Source: Deltaproteobacteria bacterium (lineage in GTDB: Bacteria; Desulfobacterota; Desulfobacteria; Desulfobacterales; C00003060). Taken from it: a stretch of 12,217 bases of DNA. The stretch covers positions 1-12,217 of the forward strand of contig JAFDGP010000157.1 in assembly GCA_019309245.1 (NCBI GenBank), written 5' to 3'. The notes beneath the pieces are model-generated. The model had not been told where the DNA came from and searched no databases. It was given only the letters and a program-made list of their open reading frames with translations. Position 1 is the stretch's first letter, and every line of letters starts with the position of its first letter. Position numbers and translations under genes: made by a program. Of the stretch, positions 1 to 8,233 are shown one piece after another.

Positions 1-2133
1 ACACGGACCAAAAAAAAGGTTGAGGAAGCTCCGGTCAGCGTGACGGTGCTCACCCGTGAGGATCTGCGGTTCAAGGACATCCAGACAATCGACGATGCCT
101 TGGAACATGCAGTCGGAGTTGATGTGGTAAGAAAGAAAGGTATTGCCGACAGCATCGCTCGTGTTGCGCTACGAGGAATCCCTGGTGACGAACGTACGCT
201 GATTATGATCAACGGGCTGCCGGCCAACGATGGTTATTCAAACCAGGTCCCATGGAATCAGATTCCCATCGACATGGTCGAGCGCATCGAGGTGACACGC
301 GGACCTGGCTCCGCCCTCTACGGCGGAAACGCCATGGGCGGTGTGATTAACATTGTTCTGCGAGAACCCGAGAAGCTGACTGCTCAAGTGCGCGGGGGTT
401 ATGCCTGGGGGAATTTCAAAAATGATGGTGGCGAGAAGACAAACTATGGGGAATACCGGTATGGTCTGTACGTCTCCGATCGCCTTGCGGGAAAGCTCGG
501 CCTTAGCGTCGGCTACGATGCAACGTTGTCTGATGGTTATCCCACGGCCCTTGTGACCAAGTCGACTTCGACCGGCGCGGGAACAGTCAGTGGTGGTTAT
601 CCTATACAAAGTTCAAGCGGTTCCAACTACTGGGTGGTAGGCGACAAGGGTGACAACACGGCCGATGCCTGGTCACTGAACGTCGGCGGCAGCTATGACA
701 CGACCGATACGGGTAAGATCGGCGTGAATGTGACCCGGAGCCATCATCAATACGATTATGATCCGCCGCACAGCTACCTGGAAGGCGGTGTATTTACCGG
801 GCGGGCCAACGCCTATGACGGAACAAGGACATCGACAATCCGAGAAAAGGATTTCCTGTCGGGCCTGGGCGAGGAAGACCATTGGATCACGAACTTGAGT
901 TACCGGGAACGTTTTGGGGATCTAGGTTTTTCCGGCAAACTCGGCTATTGGGACAAAGAAAAGTTCTATACCTCTCCAAATACCAGCAGTTCAGTTGCCG
1001 GCGACTACAACGACAGGCCCGGCAAAATCACCGATTCGGAGACCCTCACGTGGATGGCTGATCTGCAGTTGGACTATTCCTTTTCCGATGACCATGAGAC
1101 CGTGTTTGGCCTTTATTACCGCGGTGACGACTTCGATCAGAAAGAATACGATCTTACCTACTATCGTGATCCGGACAGCAAGACCAGTCAAACGGGACTG
1201 ACTGAGGGAAAAAGCTCCCTGTACGCTGTCTTCCTTCAGCACGAATGGAAGCTCTCTGAGGCATTGAGCCTTTATGGAGGACTGCGTTACGATTTTTGGA
1301 AAACGTCCGATGGGAAATCCGGCGATGTGAGCAGCCCAACCACTTTGGCTGACTCGGACGATGACCATCTCAGCCCCAAGATTAGTGCGAATTGGCATCC
1401 TCTGGAGGACACCTACATCCGGGGCGGGATCTCGCAAGGGTTCCGACCGCCGAATATCTACGAACTGTATCGTACCTGGACTTCCAGTACGACTGGCAGG
1501 ACATACAACTCAAATCCCAATCTCAAGCCGGAGACAGTGTGGAACTATGAACTGGGTGTTGACCAATATCTCTTGGACAGAAAGGTGAAACTGGGCGCAA
1601 CAGCGTTTTATAGCGAGTTTGACGATTACATCGAGAGCAAGACCATACCTAGGCCTGGCGTACCGGGAAGTAGCGACACCATCAAAGACAACGTCGGGAG
1701 TGTGGAAATCAAGGGCCTTGAACTAACGGGTTCTGTCTATCCGACAGACTGGCTGAAGATCTGGGCAAACTTGACGTTGAACGATGCGAAGTACAAGGAA
1801 TGGCCAGAACAACCCGAAGCAGAGAACAAAAAGGTTATGAACGTGCCTACAGAGCTGGCGAATGTGGGTGCCGATTTTTTTCACCGTTGGTTCACTCTCA
1901 GTGTCGCAGGGAATTATACGGGAAGGATTTACACGGATGAAGAGAACGAAAAAATCGACGACACTTACACAACGTACAGCAAGCGGTGGCTGTGGGATGC
2001 AAAGCTGGTGGTCACCCCCCACAAGATGCTCGATGTGGAATTGTCTGTTTCGAACATCTTTGATGAGAAATACTTCGACTACTACGTAGGCCAGCCCAGG
2101 ACCTTTTTTGTAGGCCTCAAATTGAAATACTAA
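1..2133 (+). CDS. TonB-dependent outer-membrane receptor, 5'-truncated by window edge
   Basis: This is a ligand-gated outer-membrane channel that imports a large scarce nutrient using TonB/ExbBD energy. The frame is open from base 1 and reads TRTKKKVEEAPVSVTVLTRE, which is typical of the start of a plug domain. The signal peptide and TonB box therefore lie upstream, and the GTG at 40 is internal. The visible part is 710 residues. The plug (about residues 1-120) contains a LRGIPGDERTLIMINGLP segment and VERIEVTRGPGSALYGG followed by GGVINIV. The rest is a barrel with alternating aromatic/polar strands, the receptor motif FRPPNIYELYR, the NPNLKPETVWNYELG segment, a late NIFDEKYFDYY motif and a C-terminal aromatic residue (LKLKY) expected of a BAM-folded barrel. 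The next gene starts 56 nt downstream on the same strand and encodes a CobN-like protein, which favours haem, corrinoid or another metal-chelate ligand over sugars. The ligand itself cannot be read from the sequence. It resembles the BtuB/HmuR/CirA class. Confidence 0.95.
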   Translation, partial: TRTKKKVEEAPVSVTVLTREDLRFKDIQTIDDALEHAVGVDVVRKKGIADSIARVALRGIPGDERTLIMINGLPANDGYSNQVPWNQIPIDMVERIEVTRGPGSALYGGNAMGGVINIVLREPEKLTAQVRGGYAWGNFKNDGGEKTNYGEYRYGLYVSDRLAGKLGLSVGYDATLSDGYPTALVTKSTSTGAGTVSGGYPIQSSSGSNYWVVGDKGDNTADAWSLNVGGSYDTTDTGKIGVNVTRSHHQYDYDPPHSYLEGGVFTGRANAYDGTRTSTIREKDFLSGLGEEDHWITNLSYRERFGDLGFSGKLGYWDKEKFYTSPNTSSSVAGDYNDRPGKITDSETLTWMADLQLDYSFSDDHETVFGLYYRGDDFDQKEYDLTYYRDPDSKTSQTGLTEGKSSLYAVFLQHEWKLSEALSLYGGLRYDFWKTSDGKSGDVSSPTTLADSDDDHLSPKISANWHPLEDTYIRGGISQGFRPPNIYELYRTWTSSTTGRTYNSNPNLKPETVWNYELGVDQYLLDRKVKLGATAFYSEFDDYIESKTIPRPGVPGSSDTIKDNVGSVEIKGLELTGSVYPTDWLKIWANLTLNDAKYKEWPEQPEAENKKVMNVPTELANVGADFFHRWFTLSVAGNYTGRIYTDEENEKIDDTYTTYSKRWLWDAKLVVTPHKMLDVELSVSNIFDEKYFDYYVGQPRTFFVGLKLKY

Positions 2134-2149
2134 ATCCTTTCTTGACGCT

Positions 2150-2178
2150 CCCGCCCAGCAGGACGGGTTGGCAGACCC
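2150..2178 (+). promoter_or_regulatory. Two overlapping small hairpins before the cobN-like ribosome binding site
   Basis: In the 56-nt spacer, CCCGCC (2150-2155) can pair with GGaCGGG (2161-2167, one bulged A) around a 5-nt loop. GGGT (2165-2168) can instead pair with ACCC (2175-2178), which abuts the Shine-Dalgarno sequence. The two share bases 2165-2167 and so exclude each other. Neither is followed by a T-run, so this is not an intrinsic terminator. A role in RNA processing or translation is only a guess, and chance pairing in GC-rich DNA is possible. Confidence 0.2.
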
Positions 2179-2185
2179 AGGAGGG
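2179..2185 (+). promoter_or_regulatory. Ribosome binding site that sets the cobN-like start
   Basis: AGGAGGG lies 4-5 nt before the ATG at 2190. This supports ATG 2190 over the upstream in-frame TTG at 2142. The TTG has no comparable site and would add 16 residues that do not resemble the family N-terminus. Confidence 0.8.
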
Positions 2186-2189
2186 TGCC

Positions 2190-5100
2190 ATGACTGAAAA
2201 CCCGATTCGAATTGCGGCGATCATGTGGGGTTCTTACGTGCCCGCTTTTCTTGCCGCAGCCAAGAGAAGTCCCTATTTGGTGTTAAGCATCTTTTCGCAT
2301 AAGCACATCGACGAGAATGCAGAGTATTTGGAAAAGTTCTTCGCGGTTGCAAAGAATTCGGATGCCATTCTGTTCTACTGGACGAATGACGGCTTTTGGG
2401 AGGAGGTGAGTGCCCGGATCGATGAAATTGGCCTTGGAAGGACCATTGTGACAACCTCTTACGATCCAACCAACTGGGGGCGGAACGCTACAGTTGACAC
2501 GGCAATCTGCGCCCAGGCCCATTCCTATGTTGCAGCGGGAGGAGAGAAGAACTACCAGCGGTTGCTGGAATTTGTCGCTCATCAGGTGAATTCGAATGTT
2601 CCTGTGCGTGACCCCGTTCCACTCCCCTGGCAGGGCATTGTTCATCCACCGGACCGGGAGGTCTACGACTCGGTCGAGGCATACTGGCGGAACTACCCGG
2701 CCCGCCATCCGGACAAGGTGGGAATACTCTTTTCGCGACACACTTTCACGGATACCGATCTTGGCTTGGAGGAAGCTCTCATGAACGCAGTGGAAAGCCG
2801 GGGGCTGAGCGTTCTTCCGGTATTTTCCCACGGCACTCCAGACCCCGATGCCGGCGCCCTTGGACCTCTGGCCACTGCGGAGAAGTTCTTTCTGGATCAC
2901 AAGGACGGCAGGCCGCGCATAAAGGCCCTGATCAACCTCCATTATTTCTTTCTGGGACGAGATCAGGGAGGAGAGATCGCTGAAACGGGCGTGGCCGCTA
3001 AGACCGTAGCATTTTTTACGAAGCTCAACGTTCCTGTTTTCAAACCCGTCATTTCCTACAGTAAAAATGTGAGGCAATGGGAGGAAGACCCACAGGGCCT
3101 GACCGCCGAGGTGAGCTTTGCCATTGCCATGCCGGAGTTCGAAGGCAATATCGAGCCCGTTATCATGGCTTGTGGCCAGAAGCTTTCGGATGAAAAGACG
3201 GGGACAGATTTTCAGGTTCGAGAGGTCATCGCAGAACGGGTGGATCATATTGCCGCACGGATCAGCCGGTGGGTGCGTCTGGCAAATAAGACCCCTGAGG
3301 AGCGCAAGGCAGTCTTTGTGTTCCACAAGAACGAGTGCGCTGGATTGGAGGCCAATGTGGGCGGCGCGGCAGGGCTCGATTCGGGCGAGAGTGTGGTCCG
3401 CATCATGCGGCGGTTAAAGGAACAAGGCTATGACGTGAAAGGAATCCCGGAATCCGGTGAGGCCTTGATGCAGATGATCCTGGACCGCAAAGCTATTGCA
3501 GAGTTCAGGTGGACGACAGTGGATGAAATCATCCGCAAGAACGGCCATCTTGCCCTGCTTGAGAACGAAGTCTACGAGAAATGGTTCGGTGAGCTGCCGG
3601 AAGAAGCCCGCCAGGATTTGATCGAGGCCTGGGGCGAGCCGCCGGGCCAGACAATGAATGGGGTGCCGCCAAGCATGGTGTATGAGGGAAAGCTCGTGAT
3701 TACTGGATTGTCCTTCGGCAATGCGGCGATTATTATGCAACCCAAGCGGGGGTGTGCCGGTGCCCGGTGTGATGGTCAGGTCTGTAAGATTCTGCATGAT
3801 CCGGACATCCCGCCGCCTCACCAGTACATTGCCACGTACATGTATATGGATAAAATCTTCGGAGCGGACGTCTTTATCCATGTGGGGACCCATGGCAACC
3901 TTGAGTGGCTTCCCGGCAAGGGGGCTGGGCTTTCGAGCGCTTGTTGGGCGGACATCTCGATCGGCGAAGTGCCCCACCTGTACATCTACAACTCGGACAA
4001 TCCGGCCGAGGGAGTGGTGGCGAAACGGCGCAGCTACGCCACGCTGGTGGATCACATGCAGGCCATGATGACCACGTCGGACACCTATGACGACATGCAG
4101 GAGCTGGAGAATCTCTTGGATGAGTACCAGCGGGCAAGAACCCTCGATCCGGCCAGGGCCAGGGCCCATCAGCTCAAACATCTCATCGAGGAGCAGATCG
4201 AAGCCAATCATTTTACAGAGGATGTGGAATCGGTTCACCCCGAAAACTTCGATGACGTGGTGATCCGGTGCCATGAAATTTTGTCCCGGATCAAGAACAG
4301 CCAGACCCGCATGGGAATGCATTTCTTTGGGGAAATGCCGAAAGGCGAAGACATGGCCGAATATATCAACACGATCCTGCGCTTTGATTCGGAAAACGAC
4401 CTTAACACCCGACGGCTTGTGTTTGATTTCTGGGGAGAAGATATCTTCAAGGCCTTAAAGGAGCCGGGAATGCGAGGCCGAAGCGGCAAGACCTATGGCG
4501 ATCTGCTTTTTGATGCCGATCGCAAGGCCAAAGACATTATCGCCCGGCTGATTGCCGGAGAGACTCCTTCAGAGGCGCTGACATCTGAATTCGGTGAGGG
4601 GTCTTTTGACGGGTTGGCCACGCGTTTTGAGAAATTCGCCGCGCTGGTTAACGAAATCAAAGAACGGATTGAGGCCTCCGACGAGATCGAGGCGCTTCTC
4701 GGAGCGATGGAGGGTGGCTACGTTCCTGCCGGGCCGTCGGGATTCATCTCCAGGGGCCGCTATGACATCCTGCCAACGGGGCGCAACTTTTACAACGTGG
4801 ACCCGACCCGGATCCCTACAAAGGCAGCCTGCCGGGTGGGAGTGAAATTGGCAGACGCCTTGCTGGAACGGTATAAAAAGGAAGAGGGTCGACTCCCCGA
4901 ATCGGTCGGTATGGTATGGCTGGCCTCAGACATCATGCGGGCAGATGGCGAGCAAATCGGCCAGATCCTTCATATTATTGGGGCTCGTCCCAAGTGGAAG
5001 GCCAATGGCCAAGTGGATGGCTTTGAGATCATTCCCCTGGAAGAACTGGGCCGGCCAAGGGTGGACGTGAACATCCGAGTCTCCGGGATCACCCGGGATT

Positions 5101-6101
5101 GTTTCCCCGATTCGGTGAAGTACCTCGATGAGGTAATTCAAGCTGTAGCGCGACTTGATGAACCGCCGGAGAGGAACTTTGTGCGGAAACACTTAGAAGA
5201 GCAGGCGGCCGAGCGGGGGCTCTCTCTGAAGGACGAAAAAGATTTTCGCAGGCTGAGTTATAGGATCTTCTGCGCCCAGCCGGGCGTTTACAGGGCAGGT
5301 GTCAATCTTGCGGTGTATGCCTCAGCGTGGGAGACAGAGGGCGATCTGTCGGACGTGTACGTCTTCTGGAACGGTTACGCTTATGGAGGGGACTCAGGGG
5401 GTGGCACTTACGGTGTCGAAGCCCATCGGGAGTTGATGAGTAATCTGAGGCGCGTGGAGGTGACCTTTGACAAGCACATCTCTGATGAGAGCGATTTTCT
5501 GAACTGCTGCGGCTTTTATAGTAACTACGGCGGAATGACAGTGGCCGCCAAGACAATTTCTGGTAAAGCCCCCAAGACCTACTATGGAGACACGCGGGAT
5601 CCGGCGAACGTGGACGTAACTGACTTCGCCGATGAGATGCGACGGGTGGTTCGAGCCAAACTGCTCAACCCCAAGTATATTGAGGGGATGAAAGAGCATG
5701 GGTACAAGGGTGCTGGGGACTTGAGCAAGCGTATCGGCCGGGTCTACGGCTTTGGGGCCACCACTGGGCAGGTGGATGACTGGATTTTCGACGATATTGC
5801 CGAGACTTTTCTGCTCGATCCGGAGATGCAGAAATGGTTTGAGGACGTCAATCCCTGGGCACTGGAAGAGATCGGCCGACGACTGCTCGAGGCCGAGAGT
5901 CGCGGAATCTGGAAGGCGGATCCGGAGGTGCTCGAGCGCGTCAAAGATGCGTACTTGGAGACGGAGGCCTGGCTAGAGGAAAAGATGGGCGATGTAGAAG
6001 GGGACTTCCAGGGCGGAAGCGTAGACATCATGACCCCGGAAGACGTGGAGAACTGGGGGGCCATCATGGAACAGTTCAAAAAGGACATGGGAATCTGCTG
6101 A
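2190..6101 (+). CDS. CobN/HmuS-family large chelatase-type protein
   Basis: This member of the CobN/BchH/ChlH superfamily has 1303 residues, close to classical CobN (about 1275). The family binds tetrapyrroles and inserts metal, or in HmuS is implicated in removing it. The core signature GTHGNLEWLPGK is at residues 566-577, with H564, H568 and E572 as likely metal/tetrapyrrole ligands, followed by DNPAEGVVAKRRSYATLVDH. The N-terminal region holds HKNECAGLEANVGGAAGLD, and the C-terminal third has KTYYGDTRDP, NPKYIEGMKEHGYKGA and GFGATTGQVDDW, all family landmarks, so the protein looks intact. Unusual cysteines are C522-x4-C527-x4-C532 in PKRGCAGARCDGQVCKILH, and C1106-C1107. There is no signal peptide and no C-terminal membrane helix, so it is probably cytoplasmic. 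It sits between a TonB receptor and a BtuFCD-type importer. No CobS/CobT or ChlI/ChlD partner and no cob gene is in the window, which argues for an HmuS-like demetallation role over cobalt insertion in B12 synthesis. True CobN activity is not excluded. Confidence 0.93.
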   Translation: MTENPIRIAAIMWGSYVPAFLAAAKRSPYLVLSIFSHKHIDENAEYLEKFFAVAKNSDAILFYWTNDGFWEEVSARIDEIGLGRTIVTTSYDPTNWGRNATVDTAICAQAHSYVAAGGEKNYQRLLEFVAHQVNSNVPVRDPVPLPWQGIVHPPDREVYDSVEAYWRNYPARHPDKVGILFSRHTFTDTDLGLEEALMNAVESRGLSVLPVFSHGTPDPDAGALGPLATAEKFFLDHKDGRPRIKALINLHYFFLGRDQGGEIAETGVAAKTVAFFTKLNVPVFKPVISYSKNVRQWEEDPQGLTAEVSFAIAMPEFEGNIEPVIMACGQKLSDEKTGTDFQVREVIAERVDHIAARISRWVRLANKTPEERKAVFVFHKNECAGLEANVGGAAGLDSGESVVRIMRRLKEQGYDVKGIPESGEALMQMILDRKAIAEFRWTTVDEIIRKNGHLALLENEVYEKWFGELPEEARQDLIEAWGEPPGQTMNGVPPSMVYEGKLVITGLSFGNAAIIMQPKRGCAGARCDGQVCKILHDPDIPPPHQYIATYMYMDKIFGADVFIHVGTHGNLEWLPGKGAGLSSACWADISIGEVPHLYIYNSDNPAEGVVAKRRSYATLVDHMQAMMTTSDTYDDMQELENLLDEYQRARTLDPARARAHQLKHLIEEQIEANHFTEDVESVHPENFDDVVIRCHEILSRIKNSQTRMGMHFFGEMPKGEDMAEYINTILRFDSENDLNTRRLVFDFWGEDIFKALKEPGMRGRSGKTYGDLLFDADRKAKDIIARLIAGETPSEALTSEFGEGSFDGLATRFEKFAALVNEIKERIEASDEIEALLGAMEGGYVPAGPSGFISRGRYDILPTGRNFYNVDPTRIPTKAACRVGVKLADALLERYKKEEGRLPESVGMVWLASDIMRADGEQIGQILHIIGARPKWKANGQVDGFEIIPLEELGRPRVDVNIRVSGITRDCFPDSVKYLDEVIQAVARLDEPPERNFVRKHLEEQAAERGLSLKDEKDFRRLSYRIFCAQPGVYRAGVNLAVYASAWETEGDLSDVYVFWNGYAYGGDSGGGTYGVEAHRELMSNLRRVEVTFDKHISDESDFLNCCGFYSNYGGMTVAAKTISGKAPKTYYGDTRDPANVDVTDFADEMRRVVRAKLLNPKYIEGMKEHGYKGAGDLSKRIGRVYGFGATTGQVDDWIFDDIAETFLLDPEMQKWFEDVNPWALEEIGRRLLEAESRGIWKADPEVLERVKDAYLETEAWLEEKMGDVEGDFQGGSVDIMTPEDVENWGAIMEQFKKDMGIC

Positions 6102-6165
6102 TCGCTGATTGCAATGGTGACAAGAAACTGCTTTACCCCACTCTTGGCCATCGTAGAAGAAGGTG

Positions 6166-7176
6166 ATGAGAACCTTGCGTGGTATAGTCGTCTTGCTTTT
6201 GGTTCTGTTGGCCGCGACCGCCGGTCGAGCCGAGGATTTCCGTACTGTCATGGATGCCAGGGGCCGTATGGTTAAGGTTCACCTGCCCGTTCAAAGGATC
6301 GTGGTCCTGAATGAAAATGTCCTGGAGGTCCTTCGAATCCTTGGTGCCCAGGACCTTGTTGTAGGTGTCAGTGACTACATAGCTAAAAGGAAACAATTTT
6401 GGCGGGAACTGGCACATCGCCCCGCGGCCGGCCGATGGCAGGAGCCAAATTATGAAGTGATTGCTTCACTGCGACCAGACCTCCTCCTTTGCTACGAGCA
6501 TTCACCCGGCTTGGATGCGGAGAAGAAGTTGGAAGCCTTTGGAATTCAGGTCCTGCGCCTTAATTGCTATAAGTTGCCGACGCTGACCAAGGAAGTCCGT
6601 GTCTTGGCGGCTTTATTTGGCCGAGATGAAAAGGCGCGGTCATTTATCGAATGGCACGGCGAGATCCTAAGTCACATAGAAAGATTGACACGAGATGTCC
6701 AGAAACCGCCAAAGGTCTATCTCGAAGGTTACAGTGAATACAAGACGTGGGGACCTGGATCTGGTGTAAACGACATGTGTTCGGCAGCAGGAGGCGAGAA
6801 CGTTGCTTCGAAGCTTTCGATTTCATACCCCGTGGTCACGCCCGAATGGGTGGTGAGCCAGAACCCGGACATCATCATCAAGACGCCGTCGCTGCCCAAT
6901 GCATATAGCCGCGACGAGCTGCATGTCCTGCAGACCCTTCGACAAAAGATCATGAATCGAGTGGGGTGGGAAAACATTAGAGCCGTAAGACAGGGCAAGG
7001 TGTATATAATAGCCGCGGATGTGTGTTCCGGACCTGGCGAGGTCTCAGGGATTGCCTACATGGCAAAGTGGTTCTTCCCAAATGCATGCCAGGACTTGGA
7101 CCCGGAACAGCTTTATCGTGAGTACTTGGAGCGCTTCCAGGGGATACCATATCGAGGACACCATGTGTATCCCTAA
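6166..7176 (+). CDS. Periplasmic solute-binding protein of a BtuF/FepB-type ABC importer
   Basis: This 336-residue protein captures the imported ligand in the periplasm and delivers it to the permease. Residues 1-22 form a Sec signal peptide (MRTLRG, then a leucine/valine core, then ATAGRA) with likely cleavage after A22. No lipobox cysteine is present, so it should be soluble. The Peripla_BP_2 (class III) pattern is clear: RIVVLNENVLEVLRILGA, then VIASLRPDLLLCY, a mid-protein YLEGYSEYKTWGPGSG, AAGGENVA (about 208-214), then VSQNPDIII and a late WENIRAVRQGKVYII. Acidic residues in the lobes are expected to dock to permease arginines. ATG 6166 is chosen because it gives the signal peptide directly; the GTG one codon earlier is equally in frame. 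A purine-rich AGAAGAAGG lies just upstream. The gene follows the cobN-like gene by 64 nt and overlaps the permease by 14 nt. Ligand is haem, corrinoid or a metal chelate; the sequence does not decide which. Confidence 0.92.
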   Translation: MRTLRGIVVLLLVLLAATAGRAEDFRTVMDARGRMVKVHLPVQRIVVLNENVLEVLRILGAQDLVVGVSDYIAKRKQFWRELAHRPAAGRWQEPNYEVIASLRPDLLLCYEHSPGLDAEKKLEAFGIQVLRLNCYKLPTLTKEVRVLAALFGRDEKARSFIEWHGEILSHIERLTRDVQKPPKVYLEGYSEYKTWGPGSGVNDMCSAAGGENVASKLSISYPVVTPEWVVSQNPDIIIKTPSLPNAYSRDELHVLQTLRQKIMNRVGWENIRAVRQGKVYIIAADVCSGPGEVSGIAYMAKWFFPNACQDLDPEQLYREYLERFQGIPYRGHHVYP

Positions 7177-8233
7177 GGCCGTTGACGCTGGAAGCGAGTG
7201 TAAAAACCATGCTGTGTTGGACGGCACGGCCTGGTATGGGGCGACAAGTGCCAAGAAGGTCGTGTCTATTGGGCTTCTTTTTGGCTTACTCGTCATTTCA
7301 GCGGTTGCGGGGCTTTCCGTAGGCGCTGCGAAACTTGGGCTTTTGGATGTGCTTTCAGCCCTGGTGGGCAAATCCGACGTCTCATCCAACATTGTCTGGA
7401 AGCTGCGTGTGCCCAGGATTGTGATGGCCGTGCTGGCTGGCTGGGGACTAGCTGTTGGAGGCACTGTATCACAGGCCATTTTAAGAAACCCTTTGGCTTC
7501 ACCCTTCACTCTGGGTGTGGCCTCAGGGGCCGGATTTGGAGCAGTGATGGGAATTGTCCTTACCGGTGGGCTTTCCAATGGAATCATCGCTAGCAGTGCC
7601 TTTTGTTTCGCCTTGGTCACATCGTTTTTGATCCTCGCGGTCGCGCACCTGAAAAGCGCTTCGTCCGAAACACTCATTTTGGCTGGCGTGGCATTTATGT
7701 ATCTGTTTTCTTCCTTAACGTCTTTTATGCAGTACGTGAGCACCATGGAAGAGGTGCATCAAATCGTTTTCTGGTTCTTTGGAAGCTTGTCCAAGGTGGG
7801 ATGGGCTGAGATTGGTATTGCCGCTCTCATGATTGTACCTCCGGTCCCGGCGTTGATGAAGTGGGCATGGGATCTCAACCTACTTATGGTCGGAGACGAT
7901 TCCGCCAAGTCCCTGGGTGTGAACGTGGCGCGGCTTCGGACGGGAGGGGTCATTCTGGCTTCACTCATGGCCGCTGGAGCTATTTGTTTTTGCGGTGTGA
8001 TCGGCTTTATCGGACTCGTATCACCACACATTGCCCGAATGCTAATCGGAAGCGACCATCGGTTTTTACTCCCAGCCTCTGGAATTCTGGGAGCGGTATT
8101 GGTGCTGAGTGCGGACACGCTGGGCCGGAGTGTGTGGGCACCCCAAGTCATTCCAATCGGGATCATGACCTCTTTTATCGGTGTGCCGTTCTTTTTTTAC
8201 CTCCTGGTTAGGAGAAAGAAGGAATATTGGTAA
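7163..8233 (+). CDS. BtuC/FecCD-type ABC importer permease
   Basis: This inner-membrane permease has 356 residues with many hydrophobic helices; members of the family dimerise to form a type II importer channel. Family landmarks in order are LRVPRIVMAVLAGWGLAVGG (about 81-100), QAILRNPLASPFTLGVASGA (about 104-123), the ATPase-contacting loop GDDSAKSLGVNV (244-255), GVIGFIGLVSPHIARMLIG (278-296) with SDHRFLLPAS following, and the closing PIGIMTSFIGVPFFFYLL. The start is placed at ATG 7163, inside the end of the binding-protein gene. GAGG at 7154-7157 lies 5 nt upstream, whereas the open frame extending back to 7019 encodes no family sequence. A hydrophilic N-tail of about 33 residues precedes the first helix. 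The 14-nt overlap upstream and 1-nt overlap downstream indicate translational coupling. The family carries vitamin B12, haem or ferric siderophores. Confidence 0.93.
   Translation: MCIPKAVDAGSECKNHAVLDGTAWYGATSAKKVVSIGLLFGLLVISAVAGLSVGAAKLGLLDVLSALVGKSDVSSNIVWKLRVPRIVMAVLAGWGLAVGGTVSQAILRNPLASPFTLGVASGAGFGAVMGIVLTGGLSNGIIASSAFCFALVTSFLILAVAHLKSASSETLILAGVAFMYLFSSLTSFMQYVSTMEEVHQIVFWFFGSLSKVGWAEIGIAALMIVPPVPALMKWAWDLNLLMVGDDSAKSLGVNVARLRTGGVILASLMAAGAICFCGVIGFIGLVSPHIARMLIGSDHRFLLPASGILGAVLVLSADTLGRSVWAPQVIPIGIMTSFIGVPFFFYLLVRRKKEYW

Noticed and set aside
2283..3326. Long open frame on the - strand (347 codons) inside the cobN-like gene
   Set aside because: It lies wholly antisense to a clearly conserved protein, and its translation resembles no family. 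It is a by-product of the codon usage of the + strand gene.
3414..4322. Long open frame on the - strand (302 codons) inside the cobN-like gene
   Set aside because: It is antisense to the conserved GTHGNLEWLPGK region, has no recognisable motif or start signal, and is treated as a shadow.
7019..7162. Upstream extension of the permease frame
   Set aside because: It overlaps the end of the binding-protein gene in another frame and encodes non-family residues. ATG 7163 has a suitable ribosome site and the expected N-terminus.
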